This document shows positions 1-6,357 of a stretch of DNA of 7,018 nt, piece by piece. This DNA is from Candidatus Latescibacterota bacterium (GTDB lineage Bacteria > JAAXHH01): assembly GCA_022821935.1 (NCBI GenBank), contig JAJECR010000014.1, positions 1 to 7,018 of the forward strand, written 5' to 3'. The notes below the pieces were generated by a model that worked only from the letters and a program-made list of their open reading frames with translations, made no database searches and was not told where the DNA came from. A program made the position numbers and the translations under genes. Positions within the stretch are counted from its first letter, which is position 1; each line of letters starts with the position of its first letter.

Positions 1-344
1 GGCGGCTTGTACTGGATCTGGTCGTGCCAGACCATCAGTTCGTCGGCCTCCGTGAGCCGGCTGATGGCTTCGACGACGAAGGGATGATGGATCAGGCGGT
101 GATATGCGTCGGACACTTCCCAGATATTCACGATCTGCCAGACGCAGCGCTCCGGCTCCCGCTCGCGGACCATGTTGTGGAACAACACCGGCCTCGGTCC
201 TCCCTCAGGGAATCCTTCCGATCCGGTATCGAGCACGCGTTTGAGTTCGTCCCGCAGTTCCTGGACCGCCGCGTCGTCCAGGATGCGGCCCCCGTTGAGA
301 AACCCGTTGCGGTGAAACTCGGCTACCTGACTGTCGGTGAGCAT
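1..344 (-). CDS. Phytanoyl-CoA dioxygenase (PhyH) family protein, C-terminus beyond the window
   Basis: The first 114 codons of a reading frame that runs off the left edge are visible. The protein opens MLTDSQVAEFHRNGFL, which matches the usual start of PhyH-family Fe(II)/2-oxoglutarate-dependent oxygenases (a short helix followed by an N-G-F/Y-L strand). It ends in view with MVWHDQIQYKPP (residues 104-115), a segment that in bacterial PhyH proteins lies just before the metal-binding HxD motif. The HxD, the distal His and the 2-oxoglutarate-binding Arg would therefore lie outside the window and cannot be checked. The ATG at 344-342 is supported by AGAGGAT at 357-351, with good spacing. Family members hydroxylate small molecules or lipid-like acids, and the substrate cannot be predicted here. 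It lies 72 bases downstream of the coiled-coil/lipocalin-like gene on the same strand with no clear terminator between them, so co-transcription is possible. Confidence 0.85.
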   Translation of the reverse strand, partial: MLTDSQVAEFHRNGFLNGGRILDDAAVQELRDELKRVLDTGSEGFPEGGPRPVLFHNMVREREPERCVWQIVNIWEVSDAYHRLIHHPFVVEAISRLTEADELMVWHDQIQYKP

Positions 345-416
345 GGATATATCCTCTACTTATCGGGTCCCGTGCCCGGCTTCGTGGTCAGCATCGGCGC
401 CAGCAAATTCACAAGG

Positions 417-1241
417 TCAATTATCTTTTGTGTAAAACAGACGAACCCGGTCCGTATACCTGAAGGAGTTGGCTATCACTCGCCGGTCTCCTGCCCCCAT
501 TCTCTCGCGCTCTAACCTGATCAGCGTACCAATCTGATCGCCTGTTATGGTGAGCGTCATATCGGTATCGTTTACGGAATACTTACTTGGATAGGCTCTT
601 CCATCAAAGGTCGTCAGGATCAGGCGATCGCCGGAAACCAGCCACATGCCCTCATCCCCCGTGCCGTCCGTGTACATCCCATCTTCTCTGAACCGCATGA
701 GAAGGAAACCGGCCTGATCAAGGATTTTATCAAAATCGTCAACGATCTCCTTTATGTTCTCGTCGATTTGATCAGCGCGCGCGGCCTGTCGACGCGGGCT
801 TTCCGCCCGTTCTGCCTGTTCGATCAGATACCTGCGGATGTTCTGCGGTATCTCTTCGGCGAAGTCGTTACCAGCCAACCGCCACGTACCTACCAGCGCC
901 GGATCGATCGCGGCGCGGGACGACGCTGATGCAGAGGTTGCCGCAGATGCTGCGGACGACGAAGATGCCGTGGTCGCCGAAGACGCCACATCTTCGATTT
1001 CCTCCAGGATTCGTTCCAGCTGCCGGTCGATATTGGTCAATCGCCGATCTTGCGAACCCAGCCTGTTTTTAACCTGTGACAGTTCCCACTCGATCTGGTT
1101 AAGTTTGACCATGATCTGGCTCATCCTGAAGTCGACGGACTGATCAGGCCGATCATCGGCGGCGGTCCGGTTCCAGCCGGTGAACACCGCGAGGAAGGCG
1201 ATCATGGGAATGGCCAGGAACCATACCTGCCTTCGATGCAT
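417..1241 (-). CDS. Exported coiled-coil protein with C-terminal lipocalin-like domain
   Basis: A 274-residue protein that I do not recognise as a named family. Residues 1-28 look like a signal peptide or signal anchor: a basic start (MHRRQ), a hydrophobic core at 7-23, and a possible cleavage after TAA at 26-28. Residues 40-86 have heptad-like spacing of Ile/Leu/Val (for example IMVKLNQIEWELSQVKNRL) and suggest a coiled coil. Residues 87-111 are a Ser/Ala/Thr low-complexity linker. From 116 (LVGTWRL) to about 245 the pattern resembles lipocalin-like domains of exported proteins: a G-T-W first strand, then FREDGMY, MWLVSGDRLIL and MTLTITGD strands. A charged helical segment at about 128-178 is inserted after the first strand. 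The ATG is fixed by AAAGGAG at 1255-1249 with 7-base spacing. It is transcribed divergently from htpG. Export to the periplasm or outer envelope is likely; ligand binding is inference. Confidence 0.75.
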   Translation of the reverse strand: MHRRQVWFLAIPMIAFLAVFTGWNRTAADDRPDQSVDFRMSQIMVKLNQIEWELSQVKNRLGSQDRRLTNIDRQLERILEEIEDVASSATTASSSSAASAATSASASSRAAIDPALVGTWRLAGNDFAEEIPQNIRRYLIEQAERAESPRRQAARADQIDENIKEIVDDFDKILDQAGFLLMRFREDGMYTDGTGDEGMWLVSGDRLILTTFDGRAYPSKYSVNDTDMTLTITGDQIGTLIRLERERMGAGDRRVIANSFRYTDRVRLFYTKDN

Positions 1242-1277
1242 TGGTGGTCTCCTTTGTTACGCGTGTTGCGGGTTAAC

Positions 1278-1305
1278 AATCTACCCCCTGGCACGACGCC
1301 GCCAA
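1278..1305 (-). promoter_or_regulatory. Possible weak sigma-70 promoter for the leftward genes
   Basis: On the minus strand TTGGCG (1305-1300) and TAGATT (1283-1278) are separated by 16 bases. Each hexamer matches consensus at 4 of 6 positions. It lies 37 bases before the start codon of the coiled-coil/lipocalin-like gene, a suitable distance. The match is weak enough to occur by chance. Confidence 0.3.
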
Positions 1306-1330
1306 AGCCTTTTTTGAAGGAACCTCCATG

Positions 1331-1359
1331 TTGACATAAACCGTTCAAATCCCTATAAT
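1331..1359 (+). promoter_or_regulatory. Consensus sigma-70 promoter of htpG
   Basis: TTGACA (1331-1336) and TATAAT (1354-1359) are both perfect hexamers separated by exactly 17 bases, the optimal vegetative promoter. Transcription would begin near 1365-1367, leaving a leader of about 160 bases before the htpG ATG. No CIRCE operator (TTAGCACTC with its inverted copy) and no sigma-32-type promoter was seen, so expression looks constitutive at the transcription level. Any heat control would have to act on the RNA or through an unrecognised operator. Confidence 0.85.
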
Positions 1360-1410
1360 ACGCATGTTGTCCGGCCCGGCGCCGATGTGCGGTAAGCCGG
1401 TAAACGGCAA

Positions 1411-1523
1411 CGGTTTTTCATGTGGAAGAGAATTAGATCAAGTCGAATCCAGGCGTAAAATCTCGATCCTGGACAGCATGTCTCAACGGGAGCAGCCTGC
1501 ACCCTATACACGAGGAAAGGCCG
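1411..1523 (+). promoter_or_regulatory. Candidate RNA-thermometer-like fold in the htpG leader
   Basis: CGGTTTTTC at 1411-1419 can pair with GAAAGGCCG at 1515-1523 over nine consecutive positions: three G-C pairs, two G-U wobbles, three A-U pairs and a closing C-G. This covers most of the ribosome binding site (AGGAAAGG, 1513-1520). The enclosed 95 bases contain two further possible hairpins. One has TCCAGG (1448-1453) with CCTGGA (1468-1473). The other is at 1488-1504, with GGG/CCC and GCA/TGC arms and an A-A mismatch. Occlusion of a Shine-Dalgarno by a U-run with wobble pairs is the principle of fourU and ROSE thermometers upstream of heat-shock genes. The pairing is seen in the sequence; its function is inference and chance complementarity is quite possible. 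Confidence 0.3.
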
Positions 1524-1527
1524 AACG

Positions 1528-3462
1528 ATGTCCGAAGCACCTGCCGCGTCCACCGAAACCATGGAATTCAAAAGCGAATTGAGGCAGATCCTACACCTGA
1601 TCACCCATTCGCTCTATTCCAACAAGGAAATCTTCCTCCGCGAGTTGATCAGCAACGCCAGCGACGCCATCAACAAGATCCGTTTCAATTCCATCAACAA
1701 CAGCGATCTGCTGGACGGCGACACCGAGTGGAAAATCAAGCTGATCGCCGACAAGGACAAGAACACGCTGACGGTTTCCGACAACGGCACCGGGATGTCC
1801 CGCGAAACCATCGTCGACCAGCTGGGCACCATCGCGAAGTCGGGCACCAGGGCGTTTCTCGAGACCCTGCAGCAGGCCGACGAAGCCAGCAAGCCCGATT
1901 TGATCGGCCAGTTCGGCGTGGGGTTCTACTCGTCCTTCATGGTGGCCGACCGGGTGACCGTGGTCTCGCGCCTGGCAGGCGACCCGAAAGACCAGGGCGT
2001 CCGCTGGGTCTCCGCCGGAGAGGGCGAGTTCACCGTGAAGACGGTGGAAAAGGAGACCCACGGGACAGACGTCACGCTTCATCTCAAGGAGGACGAGAAG
2101 GAGTTCCTGGAGGAATGGCGGCTCCGGCAGGTGGTCAAGGAGTTCTCCGACTTCATCGAGTACCCGGTTGTCATGGACGTGGAACGGCACGAACCTGTCG
2201 AGGGGGAGGACGACAAGACGGAGGCGGTGGTCCGGGAAGAGACGCTCAACTCGATGAAGGCGCTCTGGCTCCGGTCGAAGGACGAGATCGAGGAGGACGA
2301 GTACAACGCCTTCTACCGCCAGATCTCACACGACTACGGCGATCCGGCGAAGGTTATCCACTACACGGCCGAGGGACTGACGGAATTCAAGGTGCTGCTC
2401 TTCATCCCGGCCAAGCGCCCCTTCGACATGATGTTCGGCGATTCCAAGGTCGGACCCAGGCTGTACGTGCAGCGGGTCCAGATCATGGAGAACTGCGAGG
2501 AACTGCTGCCGCCCTATCTGCGCTTCATCAAGGGCGTGGTGGACTGCTCCGACCTGCCCCTGAACGTTTCCCGCGAGATCCTTCAGCAGAACCCCGTACT
2601 CGACCGGATCCGCAAGAACATCGTCAAGCGTATCTTCACCACGCTGGAGGAGATGAAGAAGGACGAGTTCGACAAGTACGTGGATTTCTTCAAAGAGCTG
2701 GGTCTGATCCTCAAGGAAGGGATGGCGCAGGATTTCGAGAACCGGGACGCCCTCACCGCCCTCGCCGTGTACGAATCCATGAACACCGAGGCCGGGAAGT
2801 ACATCTCCATGGATGAATACGTCGACCAGATGCCGCCCGACCAGGAGGAGATCTACTACCTGATCGGCGAGCACCGCGGCATGCTCGAGAGGACGCCGTA
2901 CCTGGAGGTCTTCCGGGACCGCGGCTGGAACGTCCTCTTCATGACGGATCCCATCGACGAATTCGTCATGTCGTCGGTGACCGAGTACCGCGAGAAGAAG
3001 TACAAGGCGGCCGACAAGGGCGACATTACGGCCGACGAATCCGACAAGGCCAGGGCGGAAGACGAAGAGAAGACCTTCAAGGCCCTGATCGAGACCCTGA
3101 AGGGCAAGATTTCGGAGGTACAGGACATCCGGTTGTCCACGCGTCTCAAGGACAGCGCGTCCTGCCTGGTGGCCGACGAAGGCGCCATGAGCGCCCACAT
3201 GGAACGGCTCATGCAGCGTATGGGCGAAGGCGGAGCCCAGTCCCAGGCCTCAAAGCGCATCCTGGAACTCAACGCCGGACATCCCGTAGTCCAGGGCCTG
3301 CAGAAGCTCCACGACAGCGACAGTGGCGACGCGCGCGTCGAGTCCATCGGCCGGCTGCTTTACGAGCAGGCCGTGGTGGCCGAGGGATCCAAGCTCGACG
3401 ATCCCGTGGGATTCGCGGGCCGGATCAACGACCTACTTGTAAAGGAACTGATCCGGATTTAG
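1528..3462 (+). CDS. htpG: Molecular chaperone HtpG (Hsp90 family)
   Basis: A complete 644-residue bacterial Hsp90, close to the usual 610-640. It is a cytoplasmic, ATP-driven homodimeric chaperone that remodels client proteins with the DnaK system. The N-terminal GHKL ATPase domain shows ELISNASDAINKIRF with catalytic Glu39 and Mg-binding Asn43, DNGTGM (85-90), the lid segment IAKSGTRAF (102-110), QFGVGFYSSFMVADRV (128-143) and GTDVTLHL (179-186). The middle domain (about 235-460) has ALWLRSKDEI and LPLNVSREILQQNP (343-356), with Arg349 at the position of the ATP-sensing catalytic Arg. The C-terminal dimerisation domain ends NDLLVKELIRI. No key residue is missing, and the acidic linker between the N and middle domains is short (EGEDDKTEA), as is normal for bacteria. 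The ATG at 1528 has AGGAAAGG seven bases upstream. Met12 (TMEF), nearer the conserved start, has no ribosome binding site. Confidence 0.98.
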   Translation: MSEAPAASTETMEFKSELRQILHLITHSLYSNKEIFLRELISNASDAINKIRFNSINNSDLLDGDTEWKIKLIADKDKNTLTVSDNGTGMSRETIVDQLGTIAKSGTRAFLETLQQADEASKPDLIGQFGVGFYSSFMVADRVTVVSRLAGDPKDQGVRWVSAGEGEFTVKTVEKETHGTDVTLHLKEDEKEFLEEWRLRQVVKEFSDFIEYPVVMDVERHEPVEGEDDKTEAVVREETLNSMKALWLRSKDEIEEDEYNAFYRQISHDYGDPAKVIHYTAEGLTEFKVLLFIPAKRPFDMMFGDSKVGPRLYVQRVQIMENCEELLPPYLRFIKGVVDCSDLPLNVSREILQQNPVLDRIRKNIVKRIFTTLEEMKKDEFDKYVDFFKELGLILKEGMAQDFENRDALTALAVYESMNTEAGKYISMDEYVDQMPPDQEEIYYLIGEHRGMLERTPYLEVFRDRGWNVLFMTDPIDEFVMSSVTEYREKKYKAADKGDITADESDKARAEDEEKTFKALIETLKGKISEVQDIRLSTRLKDSASCLVADEGAMSAHMERLMQRMGEGGAQSQASKRILELNAGHPVVQGLQKLHDSDSGDARVESIGRLLYEQAVVAEGSKLDDPVGFAGRINDLLVKELIRI

Positions 3463-3468
3463 AGGCGG

Positions 3469-3577
3469 GCCGCAATTGGGTCGCAATTGGGCCTAATCCG
3501 GCCGCAATTGGGCCGTAATTTGACCGTAATCCGGTCGTAATCCGATCGTAATCCGGCCGCGATTCAACCGTCAAGCC
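3469..3577. repeat. Degenerate 11-bp tandem repeat array, about 10 units
   Basis: Starting seven bases after the htpG stop, the sequence can be divided into successive 11-base units of the form GCCGYAATYSG: GCCGCAATTGG (3469), GTCGCAATTGG (3480), a 10-base GCCTAATCCG (3491), GCCGCAATTGG (3501), GCCGTAATTTG (3512), ACCGTAATCCG (3523), GTCGTAATCCG (3534), ATCGTAATCCG (3545), and the more divergent GCCGCGATTCA (3556) and ACCGTCAAGCC (3567). The first half favours CAATTGG and the second half TAATCCG, as if two sub-types had spread separately. The unit is not a multiple of three and no protein is encoded. The array fills most of the 150-base gap before the solute-binding protein gene. Confidence 0.85.
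3484..3510 (+). terminator. Hairpin inside the 11-bp array, possible htpG transcript end
   Basis: CAATTG followed by GGCC (3484-3493) can pair with GGCC, a bulged G and CAATTG (3500-3510) around a six-base TAATCC loop, giving ten base pairs with one bulge. It forms because CAATTG and GGCC are themselves palindromic within the repeat units. An overlapping alternative pairs CGGCC (3499-3503) with GGCCG (3511-3515). No U-tract follows (GGCCGTAATTTG), so it is not a standard intrinsic terminator. It could still stabilise the 3' end or slow polymerase. Confidence 0.3.
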
Positions 3578-3612
3578 ACCGGCCTGCCGGCATAACGAAA
3601 CGACGATACGCC

Positions 3613-5289
3613 ATGCGCACTCCCGCAATTCTTGTATCGATCTTCCTGCTGGTCTCCTGCGGCGAAGGCGAACGCGCAGGGGAACCGCCGCCGGCCACGG
3701 AAGGCGGCCGCGTAAACTCCATCGGCGTGGTATTGCCGGACGACGCGGTGGACGCCTCGCGCCAGGTGCTGCGGTCCATGAGCCCCGAGCCCAAGAGCCT
3801 GGATCCCAGTATCGAGCCCTACGATACCGAACAGACGATCCTCCCGTATGAAGCGCTGCTGTTCAAGGACGAGTACTGGAACCCGATCCCGGGCGCCGCG
3901 CACAGCTGGGGTTCGGATGATGGGATTGTCTGGACCTTTCATCTCAGGTCCGGGATGCGCTGGAGCGACGGATCGCCCCTGACGGCCCACGACTTCGTAT
4001 ATTCCTACCGCCGGATGCTCGACCCCGAATCCACCAACATCTACGCCTTCTTCTATTACGACATCAAGAACGCCGAGGCGATCGTCAAGGGAGAGAACAA
4101 GGACATCGAGTCCCTGGGCGTCCGGGCGGTGGACGATACGACGCTGGTCATCGAAACCGAAAAAAGCGCGCCTTACCTGCCCCATATCGTTTCCTTCGGC
4201 GACGCCATGCCGGTGCCGAAGCGGCTGGTGGACAAATACGGCCGAAAGTGGACCGAACCGGAGAACATTATCACGAATTCCGGTTTCATGGTCACGGAGT
4301 GGGTCAACGGCAGCCATATGACCCTCGTCCCGAACCCCTATTACAACGGTCCGCATAAGCCCTTCCTGGAGAAAGTCATACACCCTTTCCGCAACGCGGC
4401 CGCGGCGACCATACTACCCTACGAGAGCGACGAAGTCGACATGGAAAACGTCGACGTGAACGACCTGGACCGCATCGAGAAGGATCCTGAACTGAAGCGG
4501 GATCTCGTGCGGTTTCACGGGCTGAACACCTGGTATCTGTTCTTCAGGACGCAGTTGCCGCCCTTCAACGACATCCGCGTGCGGGAAGCCTTTGCGCGTG
4601 TGATGGACCGCGACAATATGTGCAACGTCATCCTGCGCGGCGGAGCCGTACCGGCCTATTCCATGATCCCGCCCGGTTTCAAGGAATTCGAAGGCGACCG
4701 CCATGCTGCGGCACAGGGCTTCGACCCGGAAAGGGCGCGGTCGCTGATGCGCGAAGCCGGATATCCCGGGGGGCAGGGTTTCCCCCGTCAGGAGCTGTGG
4801 CTCAGGGCGCCCACCCCTTCCGATCGCCTAATCGGCGTGGCGATACAGAGTATGCTGAAAGAGCATCTCGGTGTGGACGTGGATATCCGGACGGCCGACC
4901 TGCACACCTACATGGATCACCTGTACGAGTGGAACATGAACCTCGGTCTGATCGCTTTCGGCGCCGATTTCCTCGATCCGCGCAACATGCTGGACATGAT
5001 CTGGCACTCCCAGCCCCGGGGCCATGGCCGGCAGGACTGGCACAATCCAGCTTTCGACCGCCTCGTGGACTCGGCCGCGGCCGAACTGAATCCTGAAATC
5101 AGAGACAGACTTTACCGGGAAGCCGCGGACGTTCAGGTGGCGGACTATCCCGCGGCCTTCCTATTTCACAGGATGGGCCTGCAGCTTCGCAAACCCTGGC
5201 TGAAGGGCTACGCCGTAAACGATGACGGCACCGTGGGTTCCTTCCGCTGGCACAAGCTTTACATCGCCGAGGTTGAAGATGGGGAGTAG
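3613..5289 (+). CDS. ABC-type oligopeptide-binding lipoprotein (OppA/DppA-like, SBP family 5)
   Basis: A 558-residue extracellular solute-binding protein of family 5, which captures peptides or related solutes and hands them to an ABC permease. A short lipoprotein signal ends in the lipobox LVSC with Cys16 as the lipidation site, followed by a flexible charged stretch to about residue 55. The family core begins with PEPKSLDPSIEPYDTEQTIL and has the diagnostic segment WTFHLRSGMRWSDGSPLTAH (107-126) followed by DFVYSYRRMLDP. The middle shows PFNDIRVREAFARVMDR and FDPERARSLMREAGYPGG, and the C-terminus has KPWLKGY (527-533). Length and order are normal for peptide binders. No strong Shine-Dalgarno is seen before the ATG, which is chosen because it gives a complete lipoprotein signal. 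No permease or ATPase gene is in view, so it may work with a transporter elsewhere. Its end overlaps the next gene by 11 bases. Substrate unknown. Confidence 0.93.
   Translation: MRTPAILVSIFLLVSCGEGERAGEPPPATEGGRVNSIGVVLPDDAVDASRQVLRSMSPEPKSLDPSIEPYDTEQTILPYEALLFKDEYWNPIPGAAHSWGSDDGIVWTFHLRSGMRWSDGSPLTAHDFVYSYRRMLDPESTNIYAFFYYDIKNAEAIVKGENKDIESLGVRAVDDTTLVIETEKSAPYLPHIVSFGDAMPVPKRLVDKYGRKWTEPENIITNSGFMVTEWVNGSHMTLVPNPYYNGPHKPFLEKVIHPFRNAAAATILPYESDEVDMENVDVNDLDRIEKDPELKRDLVRFHGLNTWYLFFRTQLPPFNDIRVREAFARVMDRDNMCNVILRGGAVPAYSMIPPGFKEFEGDRHAAAQGFDPERARSLMREAGYPGGQGFPRQELWLRAPTPSDRLIGVAIQSMLKEHLGVDVDIRTADLHTYMDHLYEWNMNLGLIAFGADFLDPRNMLDMIWHSQPRGHGRQDWHNPAFDRLVDSAAAELNPEIRDRLYREAADVQVADYPAAFLFHRMGLQLRKPWLKGYAVNDDGTVGSFRWHKLYIAEVEDGE
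5269..5272 (+). promoter_or_regulatory. Ribosome binding site deciding the start of the propeller gene
   Basis: GAGG lies six bases before the ATG at 5279, inside the last codons of the solute-binding protein gene. It favours 5279 over the upstream in-frame ATG at 5222, which would add 19 residues ahead of the signal peptide and overlap the previous gene by 68 bases. Confidence 0.65.
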
Positions 5290-6259
5290 GAGACTTCCCG
5301 GTGGTGAGCGGGCGCCGGCCTTGTTGCGGTTCCTTTTCGCGCCAATCCGCCTCCTTCTCGCGCCGTCGTGCTTCTTTCTCGCGCCGCTCTGCGTATGCGC
5401 TTCGGCCCTGTTCTGGACCCCCGGGGCGGCGGAAGCACAGGAAAACCCGATCCGCCTCGAAGCGATCAGCGTCCTCCCCGTGGAAGGCCCCGAATCCAAC
5501 CAGCCATCGGGACTTTTCGTCCACAACGACACCCTGTATACCGTATCCGACAAGCACGACGACACCATCTTCCGGATTGAGCTTCGGGAAGATGCCGCGG
5601 TATTCGTACCACACCTCCGGTTCGACGCACCCAGGCCCTTCGACGTGTTCAGGCTGGACCTGGAGGGCATCACCCGCGATGACGACGGAAGCTTCTATCT
5701 TGCCAGCGAAGGGGCCTTCGCCATTCTGAAGGTCGAAGCGGACGGGAAGAAGGCATCCTGGGTCACCACGAGCCTGCGGGACGTGGGTGCTTCGGCGGGG
5801 CTTTTCCAGACGCGCGGCGGTTATCTCGAGGGGATCACGCTGATGGCCCGGGACCGGTTCCTGGTCACCGCGGAACGGCAGCCCTGCGGCCTGATCGAAG
5901 TCGACATGTCCCCGGTGCAAAGGATTGTGGAGATTGCGAATCATGGATCGACGAACAGCTACACGGGCCTGCACCGGGAAGCCGAAAACGTATACATCCT
6001 GCAGCGGAGCGACGCGACCATACGGAAGACCATCCGTTACCTGGACGTGGACAGCCCTTCGACGATCTGGTCCTTCGCCCATATCGTCAATGATCCGGAA
6101 TACCTCTATCAACACGAGCAATTCGGCGCGAAGACGGCGGAAGGACTCGCCATGGACCGCGACCGGGTCTACGTCATCCTCGACAACAACAACGACGCGC
6201 GCAGGATGTATCCTACCGACTACAGGCCCTTGCTCCTGATTATGAAGCGGCCGGGATGA
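5279..6259 (+). CDS. Secreted beta-propeller-like protein (SdiA-regulated / esterase-like phytase type)
   Basis: A 326-residue exported protein. Residues 1-53 read as a long signal peptide: a basic N-region (MGSRRLPGGER), a hydrophobic core at 15-46, and likely cleavage after AEA (51-53). The mature part has repeated strand patterns typical of a propeller, with three related motifs: DLEGITRDDDGSFYLASE (127-144), YLEGITLMARDRFLVTAE (182-199) and AEGLAMDRDRVYVILDNNND (287-306). LEGI followed by a D-G-turn and (A/V)SE is characteristic of both SdiA-regulated-like and esterase-like phytase propellers, and these cannot be told apart here. The acidic residues may bind calcium or another metal; that is inference from the family. 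The 11-base overlap with the solute-binding lipoprotein gene suggests translational coupling and joint work in the cell envelope. Catalytic activity is not established from the sequence. Confidence 0.7.
   Translation: MGSRRLPGGERAPALLRFLFAPIRLLLAPSCFFLAPLCVCASALFWTPGAAEAQENPIRLEAISVLPVEGPESNQPSGLFVHNDTLYTVSDKHDDTIFRIELREDAAVFVPHLRFDAPRPFDVFRLDLEGITRDDDGSFYLASEGAFAILKVEADGKKASWVTTSLRDVGASAGLFQTRGGYLEGITLMARDRFLVTAERQPCGLIEVDMSPVQRIVEIANHGSTNSYTGLHREAENVYILQRSDATIRKTIRYLDVDSPSTIWSFAHIVNDPEYLYQHEQFGAKTAEGLAMDRDRVYVILDNNNDARRMYPTDYRPLLLIMKRPG
5330..5392 (+). repeat. Three 21-bp repeats within the signal-peptide coding region
   Basis: Three consecutive 21-base units (5330-5350, 5351-5371, 5372-5392) encode FLFAPIR, LLLAPSC and FFLAPLC, residues 18-38 of the propeller protein. 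All share the core TC-GCGCC. Tandem duplication followed by divergence would explain the unusually long hydrophobic core of this signal peptide. Confidence 0.75.
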
Positions 6260-6341
6260 AGTTTCGTCGGTTACGTCCTTCCGACCGCGGCGCGACAGGT
6301 CATGGAGTGACTCGGACGAAGCGCCGGTCGTTCTCACCGGT

Positions 6342-6347
6342 AAGGGG
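6342..6347 (+). promoter_or_regulatory. Ribosome binding site deciding the start of the kinase gene
   Basis: AAGGGG, followed by AAA, lies ten bases before the ATG at 6358. The same frame stays open back to an ATG at 6256 that overlaps the previous stop as ATGA. That start has no comparable site and would add 34 Arg-rich residues not expected in the family. Confidence 0.6.
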
Positions 6348-6357
6348 AAAGCCGACC

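Noticed and set aside
24..515. Plus-strand open frame of 163 codons at the left edge
   Set aside because: It lies antisense to the PhyH-family gene and the 3' end of the lipocalin-like gene; its translation shows no family pattern and it has no ribosome binding site.
1289..1315. Small stem (TGGC/GCCA) followed by six T residues, resembling a terminator
   Set aside because: Only four base pairs, a nine-base gap before the T-run close to the htpG promoter, and no plus-strand gene upstream that would need it.
1728..2816. Plus-strand 362-codon frame inside htpG
   Set aside because: It is a shifted-frame shadow of htpG, rich in Arg, Gly and Pro as expected from GC-rich codons, with no recognisable motifs.
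2326..3198. Minus-strand 290-codon frame inside htpG
   Set aside because: The antisense frame mirrors the codon bias of htpG; Val/Leu/His-rich translation without a family pattern.
3520..3525. TTGACC inside the tandem array as a possible -35 element for the solute-binding protein gene
   Set aside because: No TATAAT-like hexamer occurs at 16-18 bases downstream; it is simply part of the repeat pattern.
3571..4383. Minus-strand 270-codon frame opposite the solute-binding protein gene
   Set aside because: Antisense shadow of a clearly real lipoprotein gene; no start context or motif.
6266..6285. GTCGG/CCGAC inverted repeat after the propeller gene as a terminator
   Set aside because: Five base pairs with a ten-base loop and no U-tract; too weak, and the kinase gene likely continues the same transcript.
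5099..6337. Minus-strand 412-codon frame opposite the propeller gene
   Set aside because: The longest shadow in the right half, but it is antisense to a gene with a signal peptide and repeated family motifs. Its own translation is low complexity and basic near the C-terminus.
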